In this document: positions 8,947 to 18,325 of the stretch, in pieces
Layout: each line of letters begins with the position of its first letter
Numbering within the stretch: position 1 is the first letter of the stretch
From: JANQJA01 sp047947185
GTDB lineage: Bacteria; Pseudomonadota; Gammaproteobacteria; Pseudomonadales; Azotimanducaceae
Length of the DNA: 64,000 nt
Assembly (NCBI GenBank): GCA_047947185.1
Contig: CP170502.1
Span: 1,860,001 to 1,924,000, forward strand
Direction: 5' to 3'
Made by a program: the position numbers and the translations under genes
The notes under the pieces: generated by a model
Told to the model about the DNA's origin: nothing
The model's database searches: none
What the model saw: the letters and a program-made list of their open reading frames with translations, nothing else

Positions 8947-10740
8947 CTACAGTGTCTTCAGGAACTCGACCAACTGTCGACGTTCCTCATCAGTGAAGGC
9001 TTCGCCCGTGGCCTTCCGGATATCGTGCCCCAGGTTACAGTTGCCCGTGTCTGCCAGAGTTGCCTTGACGCCCGCGACCCTGCCACTGCGGAATGGCAGT
9101 TCGTGATAGTTCCGGTCAACCCACTTGCCACTGATCGGTACGGATTCGTCATCCGGCACCTCACAGGACACATCAATGGTTGTGGTGCCAGGGCTACCGG
9201 CCTCGCAGGTAAAACCCACTTTCTCCGGATCAAAATCCGGACAACCGGCCGTGACCTGCGCCGCCCGCTCGGCGGGCGGCTTCAGGAGATCATCCAGATT
9301 CGCGACAGAGCCATTGTGCAGATAGGGCGCCGTAGCCCAGATGCCATTCAGTGGCCTTGCCTTGTAGATGGGCCGTGGCTCACGCAGCGCAAGGCCATTG
9401 TCCTCCAGGTTGGTGAGCAACCCCCGGGTGGACAGGTTAGGCAGTATCGCATCCCGGAAATTCTCGGACAGGGCACCCAGCGCCACGTGCGTGACAACAC
9501 TGTAGGAGGTTGCGGTCTTTTTCAGCGCAGGCCCGACAGCCCGCATGATGGTCTCACCTTCCAGGCAACCACTGTCCACCCACTGGGTGGCGCTGGCGCC
9601 GTAACGCATGTCTGTCCCGATCATTTCCATGGGCCAGAGCCCGGACTTGTAGGGCTTGTTCCAGTCCTTGGCGGGTATCACCTCGTGGCAGGAAGCACAG
9701 AATTGCCCGTATAGCTGTTCGCCCGCATGCGCCACCTCAAGGTCAACCGGCGGCAACACATCGCTGGGCCAGGCCGGTGCCCGCAGCGTTGCTGTCATGT
9801 CCCCAAGTTCCTTGGACTCCCGGAACAGCACTGACGACTTGAACGAGTTATTCTCACAATCGATCTCGATACGGCCGTAAACACCCAGGACCTCCACGGT
9901 ATCCCGGGCCAGGTTCCCAATAGGCGTCTGGGCAAACGAGACGCCATTCCACTGGACATAATCCGCCTGGGCTGTTCCCCACAGGAACGGGTAACTCACC
10001 GGGGCCTCGGGTGCGCGCCGGTTCTCCGGAATTCCGCTGTTGACCGCGGCACCCTCATGGGCAAGACGCCCGGCCACCACCTCGTTGAAAATAAAGCCAA
10101 TTGCATCCAGGCGCCCGTGGCCGTAGCGGGTCTCATGTTGATTGCGTTCATTGTAGGCAACCCGGTCTGCCACCACCTCAGTGAGTTTGTTTCGCAGGGC
10201 CATACGTTCCGCCGAAGCCACACCCAGGCGCTCGGCAAAACGCGTGAACTTGTCATCATCAGTCAGCGTCCTGTTGAGGGCTGCGGTCACATCAAGGTTA
10301 AACTGCCAGTAGTCGCCCAGCGTGGGCGCGCCGTCGATAAGCAGGGTTGTGTCGTTATACCGCACCAGGTTGGTATGGCAGGCGGAGCAGTTCATGCCAA
10401 GCCAGACTTCGCCGGTGTGCGGGTTGGCCGCACGGGTAAATCCAATGGGCACCTGCTTCTCTGCCGGCATATCAACCCCCGATGCGGTTGGCCAGGGGAT
10501 GTAGCCAAGACGACGAATGTTGTCGGGGTCAATAAACAGTGCCTGTGAATCAGCCTGTTCCAGGTGGAGAAACCACTCAAACGGCATAATCTCTGAACCC
10601 TGGCCCAGCAGCCAGAATCGCTCACGTTCCGCCCAGGTCCACCCCTGTTCAAGATAGGTGTAGTTGATTTCCGCGTGAGCCCGGGTCCCCAGGCAAGCGG
10701 CCAGCAACGCCAGTGAGAGTGTCAGAATCAGAGTTCGCAT
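8947..10740 (-). CDS. RoxA-like di-haem c-type cytochrome (first copy)
   Basis: This 597-residue paralogue of the gene that follows it has a signal peptide (MRTLILTLSLALLAACLG, possibly a lipoprotein because of the LAAC motif). Its CxxCH motifs are CSACH (in MNCSACHTNL) and CASCH (in FCASCHEVI). It also carries the GIWATAPYLHNGSVANLDDLL signature of RoxA/di-haem peroxidase-type proteins. Shared blocks with the neighbour include WFLHLEQADS, YPFLW and YKARPLNGIWATAPYLHNGS. It begins 22 bp after a small membrane protein gene and ends directly against the next cytochrome, so the three form one transcription unit. The likely role is an oxidase or oxygenase acting in the periplasm or outside the cell; the specific reaction is unknown. 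Confidence 0.8.
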   Translation of the reverse strand: MRTLILTLSLALLAACLGTRAHAEINYTYLEQGWTWAERERFWLLGQGSEIMPFEWFLHLEQADSQALFIDPDNIRRLGYIPWPTASGVDMPAEKQVPIGFTRAANPHTGEVWLGMNCSACHTNLVRYNDTTLLIDGAPTLGDYWQFNLDVTAALNRTLTDDDKFTRFAERLGVASAERMALRNKLTEVVADRVAYNERNQHETRYGHGRLDAIGFIFNEVVAGRLAHEGAAVNSGIPENRRAPEAPVSYPFLWGTAQADYVQWNGVSFAQTPIGNLARDTVEVLGVYGRIEIDCENNSFKSSVLFRESKELGDMTATLRAPAWPSDVLPPVDLEVAHAGEQLYGQFCASCHEVIPAKDWNKPYKSGLWPMEMIGTDMRYGASATQWVDSGCLEGETIMRAVGPALKKTATSYSVVTHVALGALSENFRDAILPNLSTRGLLTNLEDNGLALREPRPIYKARPLNGIWATAPYLHNGSVANLDDLLKPPAERAAQVTAGCPDFDPEKVGFTCEAGSPGTTTIDVSCEVPDDESVPISGKWVDRNYHELPFRSGRVAGVKATLADTGNCNLGHDIRKATGEAFTDEERRQLVEFLKTL

Positions 10741-10762
10741 CTGGATCAGCTTTCGCCGGTCG

Positions 10763-11098
10763 TTAGACCTGCTCTTTCCTGAGCCAGTAGTAAAGCAACT
10801 GGCTGCCCCCGGCGAACAGCAGCAGCAACGCGTAAGTCATCGCATCGCCAGGCCCATAGTCGGCCAGTGCAACAACGGTAAACGCAAGCCCCAGCGCAAA
10901 CACCAACAAACCATTTCTGAAGGCCTTCTCATAATCGGGAACGGCGTTTTCCAGCAACAGCTTCTGAATGGCTTCACTATCGGCGCTGGTCTTGGCAATT
11001 TCGCGACGGGTGCGATTGTTCGACAGGGTTCGAACGATATAGACCACGGCGAGTAGAAAGGCGATGCCCATGACAATGGGCGTAATCTCTGCAGGCAT
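10763..11098 (-). CDS. Small two- or three-helix membrane protein
   Basis: This is a 111-residue protein with an N-terminal membrane helix (ITPIVMGIAFLLAVVYIV), a charged central region (NNRTRREIAKTSADSEAIQKLL) and two C-terminal hydrophobic segments (LLVFALGLAFTVVALA and MTYALLLLFAGGSQLLYYWL). No enzymatic motif is visible. It is first in the minus-strand run and lies 22 bp before the first di-haem cytochrome, so a role in membrane association of that system is possible but unproven. It resembles the short conserved membrane proteins of unknown function common in gammaproteobacteria. Confidence 0.6.
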   Translation of the reverse strand: MPAEITPIVMGIAFLLAVVYIVRTLSNNRTRREIAKTSADSEAIQKLLLENAVPDYEKAFRNGLLVFALGLAFTVVALADYGPGDAMTYALLLLFAGGSQLLYYWLRKEQV

Positions 11099-11241
11099 GC
11101 TTTTTCCTTGATGTTTTTGGCCTCAGCCGACAGTCTGAACCCTCAGCGCAAGAAAGACCAACACTTCGTCGGCTTTTTTTGACAAGCGCTGCTGAGTATG
11201 ATCGAAATCACTTGTTTCCGGCTGGCACCAGGATATATCCC

Positions 11242-12648
11242 ATGAAAATTGACACAGGAGGCCAGACAACAACCGCCAACCTGGCAGCGGTAGCCAGGCG
11301 CGGGCAGGAACTCGACCTGGGTGGTCACTATCGGCTGCCCCCGGGCGACCCCATCAGCCATTTTGGTGCGGGCATGGCCAAGGTACTGGCGTCCAATCAC
11401 TTCCTGACCGGGCTACCCGTCAATTTCGCTGCGGAACACACCGGCTTTTTCACAGCACCCTATGCCGACCGGCGGCACGTGCGGAATATCGCTGTTGACG
11501 AACAGGCACGGGAGGTCAGCGTTGAACTCGACAATGGCGTGACCCGTCGTGCCCGCATCTTCAGGTCGCAAGGTGCCATCACAATACCGCTCGACAGCAA
11601 CGACATTTTTTTTGAACCCAGCGACGTTACACCCATGCCGCATGCCCAGCACGACTGCCTGTGGCCAGACGAACCGGTCAATCCGACCTCACCCGCCCTT
11701 GCTGCAGCCCTCGACGAGGCTTTCCTGGCTGATGCCATGACCGCCGCCATGGTGGTAACCCGGGGCGGCAAGATAATCGCTGAACGCTACGCAGATGGCA
11801 TTGGTGTCAAGACGCCGCTGGAAAGCTGGTCCATGGGCAAGAGCCTGACCGCCACGCTGCTGGCTCTGCTCATCAAGGACGGCACCTATGATCTGTGGCA
11901 GCGCGCACCTATTCACGAGTGGCAGACCTCGCGCGACCCGCGCCACGCCATTCGCATTGCTGACATCCTGCGCATGTCCAGCGGCCTGCGCTTCCGCGCC
12001 ATGCAGGACCCGGACTACAACCCCGCGCTGGGATACCCGGACCACCTGTATGTCTACACCGGGGGCATCAACGCCTTTGAATTCTGCGCCGCGCTGGAAC
12101 CCCAGTGGCAACCCAACACCGTGGGCCGTTACCGCAACTGCGACCCGGTGCTTGCCAACTACCTGATTCGCATGGCGGTCGAAGCCCGGGGTGACAACTA
12201 TCACGCGTTTCCGCAACGTGCCCTGTTTGACCCGCTGGGTATCACCACCATGACCATGGAGACCGATCCCTACGGCAACTTCCTGACCCAGGGATACGAA
12301 TTCATGAGCGCCCGCGACTGGGCACGCCTTGGCAACCTGTACCTGCAGGACGGTGTCTGGCACGGCGAGCGGTTGCTGCCCGAGGGCTGGTGCCAGTTTG
12401 TCTCCGCCCTGGCGCCAGCCTGGGTGGCAGATGGCCGGCCCATCTACGGTGGATTCTTCTGGGTGAACGGTGATGGTGCACTACCCCTGCCCCGGGATGC
12501 CTACTACATGGCAGGCGCCGGGTTGCAGCGTACTTTTGTTATCCCCTCCCACGATCTGTGCGTGGTCCGCCTGGGGCATTACAGCGGAATGGAAGCCGGT
12601 ACACCGGCGCTGAACCGGGCGCTGGCAAAACTGCTGGATGCCCTGTGA
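11242..12648 (+). CDS. Serine hydrolase of the class C beta-lactamase family
   Basis: This is a 468-residue member of the beta-lactamase/penicillin-binding-like serine hydrolase family (Pfam Beta-lactamase). The SxxK motif appears as SMGKS (in LESWSMGKSLTATLLALL) and the second-motif Tyr-x-Asn as YRN (in GRYRNCDPVLANYL). A downstream segment (GRPIYGGFFWVNGDG) leads to the third conserved block. The ATG at 11242 has an AGGA about 9 bases upstream and was preferred over an in-frame start at 11179. No signal peptide is evident. Members of this family are usually esterases, amidases or peptidases, so antibiotic resistance should not be assumed. Confidence 0.8.
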   Translation: MKIDTGGQTTTANLAAVARRGQELDLGGHYRLPPGDPISHFGAGMAKVLASNHFLTGLPVNFAAEHTGFFTAPYADRRHVRNIAVDEQAREVSVELDNGVTRRARIFRSQGAITIPLDSNDIFFEPSDVTPMPHAQHDCLWPDEPVNPTSPALAAALDEAFLADAMTAAMVVTRGGKIIAERYADGIGVKTPLESWSMGKSLTATLLALLIKDGTYDLWQRAPIHEWQTSRDPRHAIRIADILRMSSGLRFRAMQDPDYNPALGYPDHLYVYTGGINAFEFCAALEPQWQPNTVGRYRNCDPVLANYLIRMAVEARGDNYHAFPQRALFDPLGITTMTMETDPYGNFLTQGYEFMSARDWARLGNLYLQDGVWHGERLLPEGWCQFVSALAPAWVADGRPIYGGFFWVNGDGALPLPRDAYYMAGAGLQRTFVIPSHDLCVVRLGHYSGMEAGTPALNRALAKLLDAL

Positions 12649-12850
12649 ATGAGGGCATGACCTGCGGGACCTGTGTCGGACGCTAAACCATGGGCACCTG
12701 TTCTACAGGGTGCGCACCTGACCGAATTGACGCCGGCAATGTGTTTACTCCAGCGGCAAGCTGAACCGACGGTTGTCGCAAGCGCAACTTGGTGGCACAG
12801 TCAGCCGCTACACACTTTTGCTACACACACTCGCTACAGGAGAGATTGCC

Positions 12851-13453
12851 ATGCACCTGTTTACCACCAGCGCGTCACCCAACGGCCAGCGCGTCGGCGT
12901 TTTCATGAAAGAAAAAGGCGTCAACATCGACAAGACTGAAATTGACCTGCGTGGTGGCGAGAACATCACAGACGAGTTCAAAGCCCGCAACCCGTTTGGT
13001 CGCGTACCCGTGCTCGAACTGGACGACGGCACCTACCTGGCCGAGAGCAACGCCATCTGCCTGTACCTGGAACGGCTCCATCCCGAGCCCAACCTGTTTG
13101 GTGAATCGCCGCTGGAACAGGCGCAGGTGGAGATGTGGGGGCGTCGCGTTGAGCTCAATCTGCTGCAACCCGTGGCGCAGGCATTCCGCAACCTCACCGG
13201 GTTCTTCAAGGACCGCGAGAAGTGTTCAACTGAGTGGGGAGAGATTGCTGCGGAAACCGCGCGCACCAACGCGGCCCTGTTCAACCAGCACCTGGCCCAT
13301 CACCGCTACCTGCTGGGCGAACGGTACACCGTCGCAGACATGACCCTGGCAATTGCGCTTGGATTTGCCAAAAACACGCGGCAGGACTTTTTTGACATGG
13401 AACACCTCAAGCGCTTCCACGAGGAAGTTACGGCGCGTGAGGCGTTCAAGTAA
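12851..13453 (+). CDS. Glutathione S-transferase
   Basis: This 200-residue cytosolic GST has an N-terminal thioredoxin-like half (MHLFTTSASPNGQRVGVFMKEKG...). It includes the conserved cis-Pro region (NPFGRVPVLELDDGTYLAESNAICLYLE), whose ES pair binds the glutathione gamma-glutamyl group. The helical C-terminal half carries a GERYTVADMTLAIAL segment with the conserved Asp of the N-capping box. The start at 12851 has AGGAGAG 7-13 bases upstream and fits the family N-terminus; in-frame codons upstream are not family-like. It probably conjugates or isomerises electrophiles; the substrate is not predictable. It is monocistronic and convergent with the siderophore receptor gene. Confidence 0.9.
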   Translation: MHLFTTSASPNGQRVGVFMKEKGVNIDKTEIDLRGGENITDEFKARNPFGRVPVLELDDGTYLAESNAICLYLERLHPEPNLFGESPLEQAQVEMWGRRVELNLLQPVAQAFRNLTGFFKDREKCSTEWGEIAAETARTNAALFNQHLAHHRYLLGERYTVADMTLAIALGFAKNTRQDFFDMEHLKRFHEEVTAREAFK

Positions 13454-13521
13454 GGTAAACAATCAGCGGGGCCGCGCCGGGGCAAGGGCACGGCCCGCTC
13501 GCTCACATGAACCCTGGCAGC

Positions 13522-15645
13522 CTAGAACTCGACGACAACCGAGAGTCTTGCATTCAGCGGGCGCCCGGTCGAGATGTTGTCGTTGCTGTGGGCGTCAGGA
13601 AAGTAGGTTTCGTCCAGCAGATTCTCGACGTTCAGCTGTATCCGCGTGCTGGCACTTGCCTGGTAGTAGACCGCGGCGTCCACCCGCGCGTAGTCCGGCA
13701 CCTCCACGCTGTTGTCCTCGCTGACAAAAAAACTGTCCTGGTAGGTTGCACCAATACCAAGACGCAGACGGTTGGTCAGCACAAAACTGTTCCAGATCGA
13801 GAACATGTGTTCGGGCGTCTGCCGTGTTTTCCTGCCATCGAATCCTGACCCATCCGCAACAGCAACACGGCCATCGAGGTTGGAGTAGCCCGTGACCAGC
13901 GTCCAGTAATCTGTCATCCGGCCGCTAAGCTGAAATTCGAAACCTTCAATGGCTGAACCGTCAATGACGACAATCCGGCTTGCGTCCGTGGGATCCACCG
14001 AGGTGTAGCTCTCGCGCGTCAGTTCAAATACGGCTGCCGTCAGGGCAAGGTCACTGCGGATATCCCATTTGAAACCCACTTCCCTGTTCTCAAAAAACTG
14101 GGGTCGCGTGTTCTCCGACGTCAGATCAAGGGTCAGAAACTGGTCACCTGAGCGCGGCAGGAATGTTTCACTGTAGCTGGCGTAGAGCGACGTGTTCTCG
14201 CCCGGTTTAAAAATGAAACCAAGGCGTGGCGTTACCTCCTTGTCGCTGCGGGAGAAACTGCCGTCGATGGCATCACCATCGTTCTCTTCCACGAAGTCCA
14301 TGACATCAATATCAAACTCGTCATAGCGAACACCGAGCAACAACTTGAGGTGTTCCGTCACAGTAACCTGGTCCTGCAGGTACAGGGACGTGAAGTTCAC
14401 ATCAGATTCCCCCGCCCTGACCGGCACACTAAAACCAAACTCGGGAATTACCAGCGGGTCGGTGAAAGGCACAAACAGTTGATCGCTGCCATTCTGGGCG
14501 AAGACGTTGTCCTGTCTCGCATTGGCCGTTTGCTGGTTACCAAATTCGGCGCCAACCAGCAGGGTATGGCGCAGGGGGCCGGTTTCAAGCTCTGCGACCA
14601 GGTTCGCCTGGGCAATCAGGTTCTCCCGGTCGGTTGTATCGCGATAGCCGTCGAGCTCAACCTGCGCAAAGGTGCCATTGGTCACCGCAACTTCTTCGCT
14701 GGCGTAAAGATTCTGGTAGAGCTTGTCGTAGTCCGCCCACTGGACGGTGAGGTTACCGCGCAGGTCTTCAGAGAAAGCATGGTCAAATCGCGCCCTAACG
14801 AGATTGGCCTGCAGGGTGGTCAGGTTCTGATCCGGTGACCCAAAAAACGTATCGCGATACCCCTGCAAAGGAATATCCGGCCCGCCAACAACATCCTGTG
14901 ACGGCACGCCGCGGTCGATCACCCGATCATCGTCAACATACTCGTAGGCAATCACGGCACTGGTGTCATCACCCAGCGAAAACCTGATGGTGGGATTCAG
15001 CGCAAACGCCGTACCATCATAGAAATTGCGGTGGTTTTCCATGCTGGCGTAGTAGCCGTTAAGCCTGAATGCGACATCGTCTGAAACCGGCACATTGGCA
15101 TCGAAACTGCCCGTGTAGGCACCAAAAGTGTCAGCGCCCGCCTGGAAGGTGGTGAACCGCTCCGAGGCATCCGGCTGCTTCTGCACCCGATTGATCACAC
15201 CGCCGCCACCGCCGCGACCGAACAATAGTGCATTAGCACCCCGCAGAATCTCCACCTGCTCCACGTTGTAGAGCGGACGGTAGTACTGCACGTCGTCGCG
15301 CAGCCCATCAACAAAAAAGTCGGCGGTGGTCTGGATGCCGCGAATGATGATGGCATCACGATGCCCTTCACCCTGGCTGATCGCCAGACCTGGCGTATAC
15401 CGCAGCAGGTCGCCGATGCTCGTAAAAGCCTGGTCCCGGATCTGCTCTTCCGTGAGAATCGACAGACTCTGGGGTACGTTAAGAATGGGTGTGGGCGTCT
15501 TGACCGCATCGAGCTTGTCGATGGAAAGGTATCGACCCTGGACAGTTACCTCCTCCATTTCACCGGCAAAGACCGGGGTAGCCAGGCCAGAAACTGCACC
15601 CAGCGTCAGGAGAGTCAGTATCGGGGAACGGCGACTCGTGTTCAT
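13522..15645 (-). CDS. TonB-dependent siderophore receptor
   Basis: This 707-residue outer-membrane receptor has a signal peptide (residues about 1-27, ending PVFAG) and a TonB box close behind it (EEVTVQGRYL). A plug domain follows (NVPQSLSILTEEQIRDQ, SIGDLLRYTPGLAI, IIIRGIQTTADFFVDGLRDD, VEILRGANALLFGRGGGGGVIN), then a 22-strand barrel region. It ends in an aromatic residue (LSVVVEF), as barrel-assembly signals do. The plug pattern is that of ferric-siderophore receptors of the FiuA/FhuA/Fiu type. A Fur-like box lies about 48 bp upstream of the start, so iron repression is likely. The cognate siderophore cannot be inferred, and no biosynthesis genes are nearby. Confidence 0.9.
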   Translation of the reverse strand: MNTSRRSPILTLLTLGAVSGLATPVFAGEMEEVTVQGRYLSIDKLDAVKTPTPILNVPQSLSILTEEQIRDQAFTSIGDLLRYTPGLAISQGEGHRDAIIIRGIQTTADFFVDGLRDDVQYYRPLYNVEQVEILRGANALLFGRGGGGGVINRVQKQPDASERFTTFQAGADTFGAYTGSFDANVPVSDDVAFRLNGYYASMENHRNFYDGTAFALNPTIRFSLGDDTSAVIAYEYVDDDRVIDRGVPSQDVVGGPDIPLQGYRDTFFGSPDQNLTTLQANLVRARFDHAFSEDLRGNLTVQWADYDKLYQNLYASEEVAVTNGTFAQVELDGYRDTTDRENLIAQANLVAELETGPLRHTLLVGAEFGNQQTANARQDNVFAQNGSDQLFVPFTDPLVIPEFGFSVPVRAGESDVNFTSLYLQDQVTVTEHLKLLLGVRYDEFDIDVMDFVEENDGDAIDGSFSRSDKEVTPRLGFIFKPGENTSLYASYSETFLPRSGDQFLTLDLTSENTRPQFFENREVGFKWDIRSDLALTAAVFELTRESYTSVDPTDASRIVVIDGSAIEGFEFQLSGRMTDYWTLVTGYSNLDGRVAVADGSGFDGRKTRQTPEHMFSIWNSFVLTNRLRLGIGATYQDSFFVSEDNSVEVPDYARVDAAVYYQASASTRIQLNVENLLDETYFPDAHSNDNISTGRPLNARLSVVVEF

Positions 15646-15692
15646 CTACGTTAAAACCTGCTTGTCCGTGCGAGAGATTCGAACCTTATTCT

Positions 15693-15711
15693 AAATGAGA
15701 ATGATTTGCAA
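15693..15711. promoter_or_regulatory. Fur-like iron box
   Basis: The 19-base stretch AAATGAGAATGATTTGCAA is a good match to the Fur consensus (alternating GATAAT units). It lies between the divergent starts of the siderophore receptor (15645, minus) and the sulfotransferase (15731 or 15758, plus). Its position suits repression of the receptor and could also affect the sulfotransferase promoter. Confidence 0.65.
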
Positions 15712-15730
15712 TACCGTTTAGGATCAGTGT

Positions 15731-16741
15731 GTGCGACTGACTGGCACCCCGGCAAGGATGACCGCATACTCACCCAACCTGAGTAACCAGACGAACATAC
15801 TTGTGAGCCAAGAGGTGCCAAAAATCTCGCGCGTGTACCAGAACCACCACCTGGACTCGACGCGCTGGGAAGAATACAAGCCCCGACCTGGGGATGTAAT
15901 TATCACGACGTCCTACAAGGCGGGCACCACCTGGACACAGCAGATCCTGTTTGAGCTGTTCTATGGTTTGCGCAAGGAACCACCGGATTTCAACGAGGTA
16001 ACGCCCTGGCCTGACGCGCGTTTTCTGCCAGTGCCACGCGAGGAACTGGGCCCGATGATGGACAACATTGAAGGCAGGCGTTTCATCAAGAGCCACCTGC
16101 CGCTGGATGGCCTGCCTTACTATCAGGATGTCCAGTACGTCATTGTCGCGCGCGATGCCCGGGATGTGTTCATGTCCTTCTTCAACCACTACTCTGGCTA
16201 CACCGATCTTGCCATGTCGATGTTTAACGCGCCGGACATTGTTGGTGCTCCGCTACCGCCCTGCCCCGATGACCCGCGCGAGCTCTGGCAGGACTGGATC
16301 ACGCGCGGCTGGTTTGACTGGGAGAGTGAGGGATACCCTTTCTGGGGCAACATGGCACATACGCAGAGTTACTGGGACTGGCGCCACCTGCCTAATTTCC
16401 ACTTCATGCACTACAACGACATGCTGGGCGACATTCAGGGCACCCTGCAGGACCTGTTCAGTTTCCTGGGCGAAAATCCTGCCCCCGCCCACTTCCAGCA
16501 GATTATTGACAACACGCGGTTCGAGACGGTGAAGGCCAAAGCCGCAGAATCTGACGCTGCAGACGATCGCAAGAGCCTGGTGTTCCAGGGTGGTGGAGAA
16601 CGCTTTTTCTTCAAGGGCACCAACGGCCGCTGGCGAGATGTGCTGACCGAAGCAGACCTGGCCCTTTATGAAGCCGCCAAAACACGTGTGCTGTCGCCCG
16701 ATTGTGCAACCTGGCTGGAGCAGGGTGGCAAGGTCAACTAG
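15731..16741 (+). CDS. Sulfotransferase family protein
   Basis: This is a 336-residue PAPS-dependent sulfotransferase of the cytosolic type. The 5'-phosphosulfate-binding loop is TSYKAGTTWTQQIL (about residues 58-71) and the 3'-phosphate-binding region is VIVARDARDVFMSFFNHY. The C-terminal GGGERFFFKGTNGRWRDVL segment corresponds to the conserved RKGxxGDW-like motif. The GTG at 15731 has AGGA 7 bases upstream; the ATG at 15758 is an alternative start. It transfers sulfate to a hydroxyl or amine acceptor; the acceptor is unknown. The shared upstream region with the siderophore receptor hints at possible iron-responsive expression, which is only an inference. Confidence 0.85.
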   Translation: MRLTGTPARMTAYSPNLSNQTNILVSQEVPKISRVYQNHHLDSTRWEEYKPRPGDVIITTSYKAGTTWTQQILFELFYGLRKEPPDFNEVTPWPDARFLPVPREELGPMMDNIEGRRFIKSHLPLDGLPYYQDVQYVIVARDARDVFMSFFNHYSGYTDLAMSMFNAPDIVGAPLPPCPDDPRELWQDWITRGWFDWESEGYPFWGNMAHTQSYWDWRHLPNFHFMHYNDMLGDIQGTLQDLFSFLGENPAPAHFQQIIDNTRFETVKAKAAESDAADDRKSLVFQGGGERFFFKGTNGRWRDVLTEADLALYEAAKTRVLSPDCATWLEQGGKVN

Positions 16742-16831
16742 CGGAAACATGCCCTCTGTTTCAATAGCCAGTAAACTGCAGTGGTCAAAGTACGCCATAC
16801 CCTGGCCGCGTAACCTTTCGCCCGGAATACT

Positions 16832-18325
16832 ATGGACCAGTCTACCAACGACCTGACCAATGCACTTGTTAACCTGAAGCAGCAGAATGCTGCCTGGCAA
16901 CTATTGGCTGCGCGTCGCGCACCACTTGTTATTGCGTGCCTGAAAGCGTTGTTCGAAAGTCGCGATGCCTCAATTCCCGTGGATGACATGGAACAGGCGC
17001 TGGCAGGCATGCTGGCCGAACACGCCAATCACGCCGATTTTGACGTGGGCGAAGACTACCTTGTGGAAGCGCGGGGTGAGCTGCGCCAATGGATCAAACG
17101 CCGCCTGGTGATTGAGCGTGAACGCCGCCTGATTGCCACGGACGAACTCCAGCAGGTCCTGCGCTTTGTGGAGAGTCTGCAGGCGCGCATCATGACCTCT
17201 ACAGCCTCACGCCTGGCCACGGTGCAGCGTGAGATTTCCCGCGTTGCCGTTGCGCTGAACCCTGACCAGGCAACGCGGGAGCGCGCCATCCGACAGCAGA
17301 TCAGCGAACTTGAACAGGAACTCGCAGACGTTACTGCTGGCAAATTTGAAGTGCTGGAAGGATCACAGGCCGAGGAAGCCATCCGCGAGGTTTATGACCT
17401 TGCCCTGAGCCTGCGGGCGGATTTTCGACGCGTGGAAGATTCCTTCCGGGCGTCTGACCGCGCACTTCGCCAATCGATTATCAGCCAGGATCAGCACCGC
17501 GGTGAAATCGTCGATCGCCTCCTTGATACCCATGACGAACTGCTACAAACCCCGGAGGGCCAAACCTTTAAAGGCTTTCATGAGCAGTTGACGCGCCAGA
17601 CCGAACTTGATCGCATGAAAATCCAGCTGAAGGAAATTGCGCGGAACCCGATCACGGACAAGGCGCTTTCCCGGACCCAACGCACCGACCTGACCTGGTT
17701 GTTGATACGCCTGATTTCGGAGTCAGGCAGTGTCATCAAGGCCCGTGCGGCCAGCGAACGAGACGTCAAGAGTTTCATCAAGAGTGGCCTTGCAACCGAA
17801 CACCATCGTGTTGGACAGTTGCTGAACGAGGTGATGGAAGCCGCGCTGGCCGTTGACTGGTCACGCCAGGAGACGCGACGTCGTCGGTCAAGCCTGCCTT
17901 TTGTCGGCGTCGAGGTGGCAAACCTGCCGTTGGTCGAACGCCTGCGATTCAAGGCGCCTGACGACACCGACAGTGATCCACTCCAGCTTGCCACCCAGCA
18001 AGCCAGTCTGGATGATGTAGAGGATGACTTCTGGGCTGCCTTCGACACCCTGGATCGGCAAGCGTTGTTTGACGAGACCCGGGCCTTGCTCGCCAAAAAC
18101 GGTAGCGCCATGAGCATTGGCGAAATTGCTGCACAACTGCCGCCGACCCATGACCTGGAATCCATTGCCTTCTGGCTCTCGCTGGCGCGCCAGGCTGAAC
18201 TGCCTTTTGAGCAGGCCAACGAAACAATTGATATCAGCAGAGACGATGGCTCAACCCTGCGCTTTATGCTGCCACGCGTCGCACTCACCGCAGAGGCACT
18301 GCACGCCGTCCAATGGGAGACCTGA
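16832..18325 (+). CDS. jetA: Wadjet JetA (DUF3375)
   Basis: This 497-residue DUF3375 protein is the kleisin-like subunit of the Wadjet anti-plasmid SMC complex. The N-terminus (LKQQNAAWQLLAARRAPLVIACLKALF) fits the DUF3375 start. The middle is rich in charged helices (residues about 120-260), and the C-terminus has a winged-helix-like region before the stop. It is the first gene of a four-gene operon: its TGA overlaps the ATG of jetB (TGATG). In known Wadjet systems JetA, B and C form a MukBEF-like loop-extruding complex that senses small circular DNA. Assignment rests on family pattern plus the intact jetABCD order. Confidence 0.9.
   Translation: MDQSTNDLTNALVNLKQQNAAWQLLAARRAPLVIACLKALFESRDASIPVDDMEQALAGMLAEHANHADFDVGEDYLVEARGELRQWIKRRLVIERERRLIATDELQQVLRFVESLQARIMTSTASRLATVQREISRVAVALNPDQATRERAIRQQISELEQELADVTAGKFEVLEGSQAEEAIREVYDLALSLRADFRRVEDSFRASDRALRQSIISQDQHRGEIVDRLLDTHDELLQTPEGQTFKGFHEQLTRQTELDRMKIQLKEIARNPITDKALSRTQRTDLTWLLIRLISESGSVIKARAASERDVKSFIKSGLATEHHRVGQLLNEVMEAALAVDWSRQETRRRRSSLPFVGVEVANLPLVERLRFKAPDDTDSDPLQLATQQASLDDVEDDFWAAFDTLDRQALFDETRALLAKNGSAMSIGEIAAQLPPTHDLESIAFWLSLARQAELPFEQANETIDISRDDGSTLRFMLPRVALTAEALHAVQWET

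Noticed and set aside
13462..13505. GC-rich imperfect hairpin between the GST and siderophore-receptor genes
   Set aside because: The stem has a bulge, the loop is long and there is no T-run; a convergent terminator is possible but not supported enough.
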